A DNA stretch of 64,000 nt from Streptomyces coeruleorubidus (GTDB lineage Bacteria > Actinomycetota > Actinomycetes > Streptomycetales > Streptomycetaceae), in the NCBI RefSeq assembly GCF_008705135.1, contig NZ_CP023694.1:5871001-5935000 (forward strand), in the 5' to 3' direction. The notes below the pieces were generated by a model, which had not been told where the DNA came from, did not search any database, and saw only the letters and a list, made by a program, of their open reading frames with translations. Positions within the stretch are counted from its first letter, which is position 1; each line of letters starts with the position of its first letter. The translations under genes were made by a program, and so were the position numbers. Below, piece by piece: positions 7,742-16,051 of the stretch.

Positions 7742-8704
7742 TCAGTCCACCGTCACGTAGTCGGGGCCGGAGTAGCGGCCGGTGGCCAGCTTCTGGCGCT
7801 GCATCAGCAGGTCGTTCAGCAGCGAGGAGGCGCCGAAGCGGAACCAGTGGTTGTCCAGCCAGTCCTCGCCGGCGGTCTCGTTGACCAGCACGAGGAACTT
7901 GATGGCGTCCTTGGAGGTGCGGATGCCGCCGGCCGGCTTCACGCCGACCTGGATGCCGGTCTGTGCACGGAAGTCACGTACCGCCTCCAGCATGAGGAGC
8001 GTGTTCGCCGGGGTCGCGTTGACGGCGACCTTTCCGGTGGACGTCTTGATGAAGTCCGCGCCCGCCAGCATCCCGAGCCAGCTCGCGCGGCGGATGTTGT
8101 CGTACGTCGACAGCTCGCCGGTCTCGAAGATGACCTTCAGGCGCGCGGACGTGCCGCAGGCCTCCTTCACGGCGATGATCTCGTCGTACACCTTCAAGTA
8201 TCGGCCCGAGAGGAACGCCCCGCGGTCGATGACCATGTCGATCTCGTCGGCGCCCGCGGCGACGGCCTCGCGCACGTCGGCCAGCTTGACGGTGAGCGGG
8301 GCGCGGCCGGCCGGGAACGCCGTGGCGACGGAGGCGACCTTCACGCCGGAGCCGGCGACGGCCTCCTTGGCCACGGCCACCATGTCGGGGTAGACGCAGA
8401 CCGCGGCCGTGCTGGGCGTCGTACGGTCGGTCGGGTCGGGCCGGACCGCCTTCGCGCCGAGCGCCCGGACCTTGCCCGGGGTGTCCGCGCCTTCCAGCGT
8501 CGTCAGGTCGACCATCGAGATGGCGAGGTCGATGGCGTACGCCTTCGCGGTCGTCTTGATCGAACGGGTGCCGAGGGAGGCCGCACGCCCCTCCAGGCCG
8601 ACCGCGTCGACGCCGGGGAGCCCGTGGAGGAAGCGGCGCAGCGCGCTGTCGGACGCGGTGACGTCCTTGAGGGGGTGAGCTGCGGTGAGTGCAGAACTGG
8701 GCAT
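7742..8704 (-). CDS. deoC: Deoxyribose-phosphate aldolase
   Basis: 320 residues, a class I aldolase of the DeoC/FbaB fold. The Schiff-base lysine lies in FIKTSTGKV and a second active-site lysine in VGVKPAGGIR; the EIDMVIDRG segment carries the acidic residue. The enzyme splits 2-deoxy-D-ribose 5-phosphate into acetaldehyde and glyceraldehyde 3-phosphate, the last step of deoxynucleoside catabolism. It is longer than the E. coli enzyme (about 260) at the N terminus, as in other actinobacteria. ATG 8704 was chosen; an in-frame GTG two codons upstream is an alternative. It is first in an operon with two aldehyde dehydrogenases. Confidence 0.93.
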   Translation of the reverse strand: MPSSALTAAHPLKDVTASDSALRRFLHGLPGVDAVGLEGRAASLGTRSIKTTAKAYAIDLAISMVDLTTLEGADTPGKVRALGAKAVRPDPTDRTTPSTAAVCVYPDMVAVAKEAVAGSGVKVASVATAFPAGRAPLTVKLADVREAVAAGADEIDMVIDRGAFLSGRYLKVYDEIIAVKEACGTSARLKVIFETGELSTYDNIRRASWLGMLAGADFIKTSTGKVAVNATPANTLLMLEAVRDFRAQTGIQVGVKPAGGIRTSKDAIKFLVLVNETAGEDWLDNHWFRFGASSLLNDLLMQRQKLATGRYSGPDYVTVD

Positions 8705-8723
8705 GGTCACCAGACGAGCATAT

Positions 8724-8735
8724 CTACGCGCGTAG
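8724..8735. promoter_or_regulatory. Palindromic operator CTACGCGCGTAG upstream of deoC
   Basis: A perfect 12-bp palindrome ends 20 bases before the deoC start codon. The identical 12-mer lies upstream of the purine nucleoside phosphorylase at 12567. A shared site before two genes of the same pathway points to one repressor, probably of a LacI/DeoR/ROK-like class, acting on nucleoside catabolism. Confidence 0.72.
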
Positions 8736-8807
8736 CGGCTGTACAGCCCCCGGGGCTCGCTCAGGTGCGGTTGAGGTGGCCGGCATACGGTCCGGCAGAA
8801 TCGAGGC

Positions 8808-9512
8808 ATGACGAGCCCCGAACCCCAGTCACCAGCGCCGCAGCCTCCGGAGCCCGAGTCCAAGGACCGGGTGTACCGGTCGGTTCCCGCCATCGCCGGT
8901 GGCGTGCTGCTGCTCGCCATCGCCGGGTGGCTCGGCATCGACGCGGTGACCTCGGGCGGCGGGCGTACGCCGTGGATGGCGCTCGCCGTGCTGATCCTGG
9001 TCGTGCCGCTGGTCGTCGCCTTCACGCTGCGGCCCGCGGTGTACGCGAGCGAGGACCGGCTGCGCATCCGCAACCCGTTCCGCCTCATCGTGCTGCCCTG
9101 GGGGCGGATCGCCTCGCTGAAGTCCGCCTACTCGAACGAGGTCCTCACGGAGTCCGGCGCGAAGTACCAGCTGTGGGCCGTGCCCGTTTCCTTGCGTGCC
9201 CGCAAGAAGGCCGCCCGGCGTGAGATGCGGGCGACGGCCCAGGCGCGGCGGGGGACGGGTCGTGACGAGGGCCGCGGCAGTGCGCTCGGGATGCGAGCGG
9301 GGTGGGGCGACGGCCTCGGCGCGGGGCCCGTGTCCGACGGGCCCGTGCGGGCGGAGACCGACCGGATCATGGATGAGCTGCGGGGGCTGCACGAGGCACG
9401 GCACCGGGCGGAGACGGCGCAGGGTGAGGTGACCGTGCGGTGGGCCTACGAAGTGGTGGGGCCGGCGGTTGCGGGGGCGCTGCTGGTGTTGATTCTGCTG
9501 GTGGTGGGCTGA
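8808..9512 (+). CDS. Membrane protein with PH-like domain
   Basis: 234 residues. A proline-rich cytoplasmic start is followed by two membrane helices (about 27-47 and 57-75), then a bacterial PH-like module (RPAVYASEDRLRIRNPFRLIVLPWGRIASLKS). A charged linker leads to a third helix at the extreme C terminus (about 213-233). The PH-like module resembles those of the DUF2581/YdbT-like membrane families, whose role is not settled. It is divergent from deoC and faces the phosphomannomutase gene tail to tail. I assign no function beyond a membrane protein. Confidence 0.75.
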   Translation: MTSPEPQSPAPQPPEPESKDRVYRSVPAIAGGVLLLAIAGWLGIDAVTSGGGRTPWMALAVLILVVPLVVAFTLRPAVYASEDRLRIRNPFRLIVLPWGRIASLKSAYSNEVLTESGAKYQLWAVPVSLRARKKAARREMRATAQARRGTGRDEGRGSALGMRAGWGDGLGAGPVSDGPVRAETDRIMDELRGLHEARHRAETAQGEVTVRWAYEVVGPAVAGALLVLILLVVG

Positions 9513-9657
9513 CGGGGAACGCGGGGGAACGCCGTCGGTTCGGCCGCCCGATCGGCGGCTTCCAGCGGGGCCCTCGGGCCGGGGCGGCTCTCGGTTCGCG
9601 GAGGGCGGCCCCGGGTCAGAGTGCTCGGCTGCGCCGGGGCCGGCTCGCCGGACTGTT

Positions 9658-11313
9658 CTAGATGCCTGCCGCCGTCGACAGGTCGCGCTTGATCGACTCC
9701 AGTAGGTCCGTCGCCTGTGCGCGGGCCTCGGGGAGGCCGGCGTGGGTCGCGACCGGGACCACGACCTCCAGGTAGCACTTCAGCTTCGGCTCCGTGCCGC
9801 TCGGGCGGACGATCACCCGGGCGCCGTCGAGGGTGTAGCGCAGACCGTCGGTGGGCGGGAGGGTGTCCGTGCCCCGGGTGAGGTCGTCGGTGCGGGTGAT
9901 CGGCAGGCCGGCGAGTTCGGTCGGGGGCTGTTCGCGCAGGCGGCGCATCGCGGCCGTGATGAGGGAGAGGTCCTCCACGCGGACCGAGAGCTGGTCCGTG
10001 GCGTGCAGTCCGTGTTCCACGGCCAGGTCGTCGAGGAGGTCCAGGAGCGTGCGGCCCTCCTCCTTGAGCTGCGACGCCAGTTCCGTGATCAGGAGCGCTG
10101 CCGTGATGCCGTCCTTGTCGCGTACGCCGTCCGGGTCGACGCAGTAACCGAGGGCCTCCTCGTAGCCGTAGCGCAGGCCCTCGGCGCGGGCGATCCACTT
10201 GAAGCCGGTGAGGGTCTCGACGTGGGGGAGCCCGGCCTTCTCGGCGATACGGCCGAGGAGGGAGGACGAGACGATCGACTCCGCGAAGGTGCCGGTCGCT
10301 CCGCGGCGGACCAGGTGGGCGGCGAGCAGGGCGCCGACCTCGTCGCCGCGGAGCATGCGCCAGTCGGCGCCGTCCTGGGCGTCCTGGCCGTCCCGCACGG
10401 CGACGGCGCAGCGGTCCGCGTCCGGGTCGTTGGCGATGATCAGGTCGGGTGCGGGGGTCGTCGCGCGGGCCGTCGCGAACGCCAGGTCCATCGCGCCGGG
10501 CTCCTCCGGGTTGGGGAACGCGACGGTCGGGAAGTCCGGGTCGGGGTCGGCCTGCTCCGTGACGAGGGCCGGTTCCGGGAAGCCGGCGCGGGCGAAGGCG
10601 GCGAGGAGGACGTCCCTGCCGACGCCGTGCATCGCCGTGTACACCGTGCGGGCGGTGCGGGGGGAGTCCTTGGCCAGGACGGCGTCCGTGCGGGCGAGGT
10701 AGGCGTCGAGGACGCTGTCGTCGAGGGTGTCCCAGCCTTCGGTGGGGCGGCGGACGGTGGTGAGGGACGGGACGGCGGCGATCTCCGCGGCGATGTCGAT
10801 GTCCGCCGGGGGGACGATCTGGGAGCCGTCGCCGAGGTACACCTTGTAGCCGTTGTCGCGGGGCGGGTTGTGGCTGGCGGTGACCTCCACGCCGGCGACC
10901 GCGCCGAGGTGCCTTATCGCGAAGGCGAGGACGGGGGTGGGGAGGGGGCGGGGGAGGACGGCGGCGCGGAGGCCGGCGCCGGTCATGACGGCGGCGGTGT
11001 CCCGGGCGAAGTCGTACGACTTGTGGCGGGCGTCGTAGCCGATGACGACGAGGCCGTCGTGGTGGCCCTGCTTCTTGAGGTACGCGGCGAGGCCGGCGGC
11101 CGCGCGGATGACGACCGAGCTGTTCATGCGCATGGGGCCGGCGCCGAGTTCGCCCCGGAGGCCGGCCGTGCCGAACTGGAGGGTGCCGCTGAAGCGGGCG
11201 GCGAGTTCGGTGTGGTCCTTCGCGTCGATGAGGCGGGCGAGCTCGGTGCGGGTTTCCGGGTCGGGGTCCTCGGTGAGCCACGCCTGGGCCTGTGCGATGA
11301 GTTCGTCGTGCAC
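9658..11313 (-). CDS. Phosphomannomutase/phosphoglucomutase (alpha-D-phosphohexomutase)
   Basis: 551 residues, the long form of the family. The phosphoserine loop is TASHNP, at about residue 148. The Mg-binding loop DPDADR follows in the middle third and the sugar-specificity loop GYEEALGYC later. The phosphate-contact loop RPSGTEPK is near the C terminus. The enzyme interconverts hexose or pentose 1- and 6(5)-phosphates; next to deoC and a nucleoside phosphorylase it may act as a phosphopentomutase that feeds deoxyribose 1-phosphate to DeoC, which is inference from context. The start is the GTG at 11313. Confidence 0.88.
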   Translation of the reverse strand: MHDELIAQAQAWLTEDPDPETRTELARLIDAKDHTELAARFSGTLQFGTAGLRGELGAGPMRMNSSVVIRAAAGLAAYLKKQGHHDGLVVIGYDARHKSYDFARDTAAVMTGAGLRAAVLPRPLPTPVLAFAIRHLGAVAGVEVTASHNPPRDNGYKVYLGDGSQIVPPADIDIAAEIAAVPSLTTVRRPTEGWDTLDDSVLDAYLARTDAVLAKDSPRTARTVYTAMHGVGRDVLLAAFARAGFPEPALVTEQADPDPDFPTVAFPNPEEPGAMDLAFATARATTPAPDLIIANDPDADRCAVAVRDGQDAQDGADWRMLRGDEVGALLAAHLVRRGATGTFAESIVSSSLLGRIAEKAGLPHVETLTGFKWIARAEGLRYGYEEALGYCVDPDGVRDKDGITAALLITELASQLKEEGRTLLDLLDDLAVEHGLHATDQLSVRVEDLSLITAAMRRLREQPPTELAGLPITRTDDLTRGTDTLPPTDGLRYTLDGARVIVRPSGTEPKLKCYLEVVVPVATHAGLPEARAQATDLLESIKRDLSTAAGI

Positions 11314-11716
11314 GGTCTGTGTCAGCCTCTCCGGTTGTCGTGCGGGTTGCCTCCGGCGGTGGTGCCGGGTGCCTGCGGCGGCCTGTGCGGCTTCGGTGGG
11401 GGTGCAGCGCGTAGTACCGGGGTGCGGTGGGTCGGGGCCGCGCCGGGGGGGTGTCCGTCCTCGGAACGGCGCGATGGGGTCGGATACCGACTAACCGTCC
11501 GTTGACGCGCCAACCGCTGCGGGCGGACACCCCCCGACATGGCCCCTTCCGTGCGTACGCGGGAGCGGGCGCGTCTCGCCTGAGCTGCGGGCAGTCGTGC
11601 CTCCCCCAGTGCCCTTAAGGGCCTGGGAGGCCCCCAGGCGGCACGGGTGGGCGCAGCGGCACCCCGCTCCGCCGGGCTGCGGTCCCACCCCGGCCCCAGC
11701 AGCGACGCCGGGTTGC
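11314..11716. other. Intergenic region between the mutase and the nucleoside phosphorylase
   Basis: About 400 bases without a supportable gene. The half near the mutase should hold its promoter; I cannot place one with confidence. The half next to the phosphorylase stop contains a dispersed repeat (11581-11690, separate entry). Confidence 0.6.
11581..11690 (-). repeat. Dispersed intergenic repeat, copy A
   Basis: Read on the minus strand it begins CGCAGCCCGGCGGAGCGG and ends GCCCGCAGCTCA. It is nearly identical to copy C over about 100 bases and clearly related to copy B. It contains the palindrome GCCCTTAAGGGC and several GC stems. It lies 27 bases after the stop of the purine nucleoside phosphorylase and is oriented as that gene, so it would be in its 3' untranslated RNA. 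Confidence 0.85.
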
Positions 11717-12541
11717 TTACAGGCGTCCCAGGACCTGTGTGAGCAGGGAACCCATGCGCGTCGCCGAATCCCGGCCCGCCTGGAGGACCTCTTCGTGGTT
11801 GAGGGGCTCTCCGGTCATACCCGCGGCCAGGTTCGTGACGAGGGAGATGCCCAGAACCTCCGCACCCGCCTCACGCGCGGCGATCGCCTCCAGGACCGTC
11901 GACATGCCCACCAGGTCCGCCCCGATGACCCGGGCCATGCGGATCTCGGCCGGAGTCTCGTAGTGCGGGCCGGGGAACTGGGCGTAGACGCCTTCCTCCA
12001 GGGTGGGGTCGACCTCCTTGCACAGGGCCCGCAGGCGCGGGGAGTAGAGGTCGGTGAGGTCGACGAAGTTGGCGCCGATGATCGGGGACGTCGCCGTGAG
12101 GTTGATGTGGTCGCTGATCAGGACGGGCTGGCCGGGGCGCATGCCCTCGCGCAGGCCGCCGCAGCCGTTGGTGAGGACGATCGTCTTGCAGCCCGCCGAC
12201 ACGGCGGTGCGGACGCCGTGGGCGACGGCGGCCACGCCGCGGCCCTCGTAATAGTGCGTGCGGCCGAGGAAGACGAGGGCGCGCTTGTTGCCGATCCGGT
12301 AGGAGCGGATCTTGCCGCCATGGCCCTCGACCGCCGGCGGCGGGAAGCCGGGCAGCTCGGTGACCTGGAGCTCTGCCTCGGGGGCCCCGAGGGCGTCCAC
12401 GGCCGGGGCCCAGCCGGAGCCCATCACGAGGGCGACGTCGTGGGTCTCGGCGCCCGTGAGTTCGCGCAGGCGGGCCGCGGCGGCGTCGGCGGCGGCGTGG
12501 GGGTCGCCCTGGATGTCGTCCGGAAGAAGAGATGCGTTCAC
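11717..12541 (-). CDS. Purine nucleoside phosphorylase (trimeric class)
   Basis: 274 residues from the GTG at 12541. Motifs of the trimeric PNP/MTAP class are visible: MGSGW (phosphate loop), RTHYYEG, LTNGCGGL, YAQFPGPHYETPAEIRM, and LVTNLAAGM, whose Asn favours 6-oxopurines. It cleaves purine (deoxy)nucleosides with phosphate to the base plus (deoxy)ribose 1-phosphate. Its product can be isomerised to the 5-phosphate and enter DeoC. It shares an upstream palindrome with deoC. Confidence 0.92.
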   Translation of the reverse strand: MNASLLPDDIQGDPHAAADAAAARLRELTGAETHDVALVMGSGWAPAVDALGAPEAELQVTELPGFPPPAVEGHGGKIRSYRIGNKRALVFLGRTHYYEGRGVAAVAHGVRTAVSAGCKTIVLTNGCGGLREGMRPGQPVLISDHINLTATSPIIGANFVDLTDLYSPRLRALCKEVDPTLEEGVYAQFPGPHYETPAEIRMARVIGADLVGMSTVLEAIAAREAGAEVLGISLVTNLAAGMTGEPLNHEEVLQAGRDSATRMGSLLTQVLGRL

Positions 12542-12566
12542 GCCGATGAGGGTAGCCGGTGATTGC

Positions 12567-12578
12567 CTACGCGCGTAG
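12567..12578. promoter_or_regulatory. Palindromic operator CTACGCGCGTAG upstream of the nucleoside phosphorylase
   Basis: The same 12-mer as before deoC, ending 26 bases upstream of the GTG start. The equal position relative to both genes suggests repression by occlusion of the promoter. Confidence 0.72.
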
Positions 12579-12634
12579 ATGGCAGAGCTCACGGGGTGGC
12601 GATCGTTGTCTTGTCGTTTCCGACGAAGCGGGGC

Positions 12635-13072
12635 TCAGCAGGGGCGCTTGCGGAGTTCCATCACGTAGTCGTGCGGGGCGCCGGCCGACTCGGCCGCGTC
12701 GGCGATCTCGCCCAGGTTACGGGCGGAGGGCAGGCCGCCCTCGTAGGCGTTGAGGGTGAAGGCCCACGCCTGTTCGTCACCCTCCAGGGTGTGCACCCGT
12801 ACGCGTGTGCGGCGGTAGATGTCGAGCCCCACGCCCTCCCAGCGGTCGAGCGACTCCTCGTCCATGGGGGCGATGTCGTAGAGCGCGACGAAGACCTGGG
12901 ACAGGGGGTCCTCGACGATCGTCGGCAGGGCGCCCTCCCAGCCCATGTGCTCGCCGCCGAAGGTCAGCCGCCACCCGTTCAGCCAGCCGGTGGCGCGCAG
13001 CGGCGAGTGCGGGGCGCGGCGGGACATCAGCCGCGCGTCGAGGTTGCCGGCGTACGCGGCGTAGAGCGACAT
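12635..13072 (-). CDS. Gamma-glutamylcyclotransferase-like protein
   Basis: 145 residues. The N-terminal AAYAGNLD corresponds to the substrate-loop YGSN signature of the GGCT/AIG2 fold, though G-S-N is changed to A-G-N. An acidic residue in the FGGEHMGWEGALPTIVED region and the YDI, LDRWEG and YRRTRV segments follow the fold order. Family members release 5-oxoproline from gamma-glutamyl peptides or amines; the substrate here is unknown. No clear ribosome site precedes the ATG at 13072, so translation may be leaderless or weak. It is divergent from the flavoprotein gene. Confidence 0.78.
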   Translation of the reverse strand: MSLYAAYAGNLDARLMSRRAPHSPLRATGWLNGWRLTFGGEHMGWEGALPTIVEDPLSQVFVALYDIAPMDEESLDRWEGVGLDIYRRTRVRVHTLEGDEQAWAFTLNAYEGGLPSARNLGEIADAAESAGAPHDYVMELRKRPC

Positions 13073-13169
13073 GGGGAGAGGGTACGGCAGGTGCACCGGG
13101 GTCACTCGCGTAACGGAGCCGCATCGGGCGGGTCCCCCGGGGCGGTGCCCCGTCGAGGCGTGCGGGACA

Positions 13170-14618
13170 ATGGAGTACGTGACTCGGATCGTGATCATCG
13201 GTGGCGGACCCGGCGGATACGAAGCGGCGCTGGTGGCCGCCCAACTCGGTGCGGAGGTGACCGTCGTGGATTGCGACGGTCTGGGCGGGGCGTCGGTGCT
13301 CACCGACTGCGTCCCGTCCAAGACCCTCATCGCCACGGCCGAGGTGATGACCACCTTCGACTCCTCGTACGAGGAGCTGGGGATCATCGTCGCGGACGAC
13401 ACCCCGCATCTGGAGCAGAGTGCCCGGGTGGTCGGGGTCGACCTGGGGAAGGTCAACCGGCGTGTGAAGCGGCTCGCGCTCGCCCAGTCGCACGACATCA
13501 CGGCCTCCGTGACGCGTGCCGGGGCGCGTGTCCTGCGCGGGCGCGGACGGCTGGAGGGCATGCAGGCGCTCGACGGGTCGCGGAAGGTCGTGGTGCGCGC
13601 CGCCGACGGGAGCGAAGAGACCCTGACGGCGGATGCCGTGCTCATCGCCACCGGTGGGCATCCCCGCGAGCTGCCCGACGCCCGGCCCGACGGCGAGCGG
13701 ATCCTGAACTGGACCCAGGTCTACGACCTCGACGAGCTCCCCGAGGAGCTGATCGTGGTCGGGTCGGGTGTGACCGGTGCCGAGTTCGCCGGTGCCTATC
13801 AGGCACTGGGGTCGAGGGTGACGCTCGTGTCGTCGCGGGACCGGGTGCTGCCCGGTGAGGACCCGGACGCGGCCGCCGTGCTGGAGGAGGTCTTCCGGCG
13901 GCGCGGCATGAACGTCATGGGGCGTACCCGGGCGCAGTCCGCCAAGCGGGTCGGGGACCGGGTCGAGGTGACCCTCTCCGACGGGCGGGTCATCACCGGG
14001 TCGCACTGCCTCATGGCCGTCGGTGCCGTCCCGAACAGCTCGGGCATGGGGCTGGAGGAGGCCGGGGTCAGGCTGCGCGAGTCCGGTCACATCTGGACCG
14101 ACAAGGTGTCGCGTACGACCGCTCCGGGCGTGTACGCGGCCGGTGACGTGACGGGCGTGTTCGCCCTCGCCTCCGTCGCCGCCATGCAGGGACGTATCGC
14201 CATGTACCACTTCCTGGGCGATGCCGTGGCCCCGCTGAACCTGAAGACCGTCTCGTCGAACGTCTTCACCGACCCGGAGATCGCCACCGTCGGCTACAGC
14301 CAGGCCGATGTCGACGGCGGGAAGATCGACGCCCGGGTCGTGAAGCTGCCGCTGCTGCGCAACCCGCGCGCGAAGATGCAGGGCATCCGCGACGGCTTCG
14401 TCAAGATCTTCTGCCGGCCGGGGACCGGGATCGTGGTCGGCGGTGTGGTCGTGGCGCCGCGTGCCTCGGAACTGATCCACCCCATCTCGATCGCGGTCGA
14501 CAACAATCTGACAGTCGAACAGATTGCGAACGCCTTCACCGTCTATCCCTCGCTGTCGGGCTCGATCGCCGAGGTGGCACGGCAGTTGCACACCCGCAAG
14601 GAGACCGGCGAGAGCTGA
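13170..14618 (+). CDS. LpdA-like NAD(P)H quinone reductase (flavoprotein disulfide reductase family)
   Basis: 482 residues. The N-terminal FAD motif is IVIIGGGPGGYEAAL, the second nucleotide motif VVGSGVTGAEFAGAY, and the C-terminal FAD segment GVYAAGDVTG, followed by the dimerisation domain. In place of the GGTCxNxGC redox pair there is GGASVLTDCVPSK, so only one cysteine remains and the enzyme cannot be a normal dihydrolipoamide dehydrogenase. The HPxxE motif that lipoamide dehydrogenases use near the end is also absent. This is the pattern of M. tuberculosis LpdA (Rv3303c), which reduces quinones with NAD(P)H. A GTG at 13179 is an alternative start. Confidence 0.85.
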   Translation: MEYVTRIVIIGGGPGGYEAALVAAQLGAEVTVVDCDGLGGASVLTDCVPSKTLIATAEVMTTFDSSYEELGIIVADDTPHLEQSARVVGVDLGKVNRRVKRLALAQSHDITASVTRAGARVLRGRGRLEGMQALDGSRKVVVRAADGSEETLTADAVLIATGGHPRELPDARPDGERILNWTQVYDLDELPEELIVVGSGVTGAEFAGAYQALGSRVTLVSSRDRVLPGEDPDAAAVLEEVFRRRGMNVMGRTRAQSAKRVGDRVEVTLSDGRVITGSHCLMAVGAVPNSSGMGLEEAGVRLRESGHIWTDKVSRTTAPGVYAAGDVTGVFALASVAAMQGRIAMYHFLGDAVAPLNLKTVSSNVFTDPEIATVGYSQADVDGGKIDARVVKLPLLRNPRAKMQGIRDGFVKIFCRPGTGIVVGGVVVAPRASELIHPISIAVDNNLTVEQIANAFTVYPSLSGSIAEVARQLHTRKETGES

Positions 14619-14726
14619 GGCCGGATCCGCTTCATCGCTGGTCACGGGGAGTGTTCGACCATTCGTGCGGCATAGGCGGCGGGACTAGGCCCTATACCAC
14701 CTCGCGCTGTTCCGTGCGAACATCTT

Positions 14727-14756
14727 CTGCTATTCAGCGCAAACTGCTGAAAGCAG
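14727..14756. promoter_or_regulatory. Inverted repeats in the DeoR-family gene promoter
   Basis: CTGCTGAAAGCAG (14744-14756) is a perfect 5-bp inverted repeat around GAA. Together with CTGCTATTCAGC (14727-14738) it forms a larger imperfect inverted repeat. A TACTGT hexamer lies about seven bases before the start codon, suggesting a leaderless transcript. The repeats are a likely autoregulatory site of the DeoR protein. Confidence 0.5.
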
Positions 14757-14783
14757 ACGGTCGCTGGCGTTACTGTCAGTTTC

Positions 14784-15758
14784 GTGTTCGCTGCAGAACG
14801 TCGCCAATTGATCCTCGAAATGGTGCGAGCGAACGGGGCCGTGTCGCTCCGTGAGCTCGCCCGCGTCGTCCAGACCTCCGAAGTGACCGTACGGCGGGAC
14901 GTGCGCGCGCTGGAGGCAGAAGGACTCCTCGACCGCCGGCACGGCGGTGCGGTACTGCCGGGCGGTTTCACGCGGGAGTCCGGCTTTCCGCAGAAGTCTC
15001 ATCTCGCGACCGCCGAGAAGACCGCCATCGCCGACCTCGCCGCGAGTTTCGTGGAGGAGGGCGAGGCGATCGTGGTCGGGGCGGGTACGACGACCCAGGA
15101 GCTGGCCCGCCGGCTCGCCCGGGTGCCCGGGCTGACCGTCGTCACCAACTCATTGCTGGTCGCACAGGCGCTTGCCCATGCCAACCGGGTCGAGGTCGTG
15201 ATGACCGGGGGGACGCTCCGGGGCTCGAACTACGCCCTGGTCGGCAGCGGCGCCGAGCAGTCCCTGCACGGGCTGCGGGTGTCGCGGGCGTTCCTGTCCG
15301 GGAGCGGTCTGACCGCGGAGCGCGGGCTGTCCACGTCCAACATGCTGTCGGCGTCCGTCGACCGGGCGCTGGTGCAGGCGGCCGCGGAGGTCGTGGTCCT
15401 CGCCGACCACACCAAGCTCGGGACGGACACGATGTTCCAGACCGTGCCGACGGATCTCATCACCCGCCTCGTGACGGACGAACCGCCAGGTCACGACGAC
15501 CGTGCGGCGACGGAGCTCCAGGCGCTCGCCGATCAGGGAGTGCAGATCGCTGTCGCGGGGGCGCCGGGGGGTTCGGCCGGGGCGGGAGGCCCCGGGGGTG
15601 ACGCCGTCCCGGCGCGTCAGCAGCGCCGGGATGTGCCGTTGCCCGGGCCTCGGAGGCAGGTGCCGGGGGCGGGGAGCGGGTTGCGGTCGGCCTCGATGCT
15701 CGGGGAGCAGAGTCCTGGGGCGGAGCGGGGCAGGGTCGCGGACCTGCGGCGGCGTTGA
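14784..15758 (+). CDS. DeoR/GlpR-family transcriptional regulator with extended C terminus
   Basis: 324 residues against about 250-260 for the family. The N-terminal winged helix reads ERRQLILEMV ... SLRELARVVQTSEVTVRRDV, followed by RRHGGAV. The sugar-phosphate sensor domain spans about 75-235, with GAGTTTQELARRL and TNSLLVAQAL. From about residue 257 a Gly, Pro and Arg-rich tail of some 65 residues has no family counterpart and looks like readthrough into non-coding sequence. The GTG start at 14784 has no ribosome site. Family members sense sugar phosphates; the target here is not shown by the context. Confidence 0.85.
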   Translation: MFAAERRQLILEMVRANGAVSLRELARVVQTSEVTVRRDVRALEAEGLLDRRHGGAVLPGGFTRESGFPQKSHLATAEKTAIADLAASFVEEGEAIVVGAGTTTQELARRLARVPGLTVVTNSLLVAQALAHANRVEVVMTGGTLRGSNYALVGSGAEQSLHGLRVSRAFLSGSGLTAERGLSTSNMLSASVDRALVQAAAEVVVLADHTKLGTDTMFQTVPTDLITRLVTDEPPGHDDRAATELQALADQGVQIAVAGAPGGSAGAGGPGGDAVPARQQRRDVPLPGPRRQVPGAGSGLRSASMLGEQSPGAERGRVADLRRR

Positions 15759-15861
15759 CCCGGCGGGCGGGTTGAGTCGCTGCTGGTTGCCAGGTGCTCG
15801 GCGTTGTCGCCGGGGCGGTCGGGTCCAGCCTGGCGTGGGGAAGGGTGCCGCCAGCGGCTGC

Positions 15862-15975
15862 TGAGGCCGGGGCGTCGCGCACCCCGGCGCTGCGGGGTGC
15901 CGCTTCTTTGGGACGGGCGCCGCCCTGGGGCTACCTCCCAGGCCCTTAAGGCACTGGGGGGATTGCCCGCAGCTA
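15862..15975 (+). repeat. Dispersed intergenic repeat, copy B
   Basis: Begins TGAGGCCGGGGCGTCGCGCA and ends GCCCGCAGCTAGGC. It shares with copies A and C the core CTACCTCCCAGGCCCTTAAGG, read allowing small differences, and the GGGTGCCGC segment, but its middle is diverged. It lies between the convergent DeoR and accA2 genes, in DeoR orientation, 104 bases after the DeoR stop. Confidence 0.75.
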
Positions 15976-16051
15976 GGCGCGGCTGAGCGGAGACACCCCG
16001 GCGCGGCCCCGAGCCGGGGCCGCGCCGTAGGCGTCTGTCCGTTCGACGACG

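Noticed and set aside
6279..7760. 493-codon plus-strand frame over the aldehyde dehydrogenase
   Set aside because: Antisense shadow of an enzyme with all catalytic motifs.
13170..14618. Dihydrolipoamide dehydrogenase proper
   Set aside because: One of the two redox cysteines and the C-terminal histidine motif are missing.
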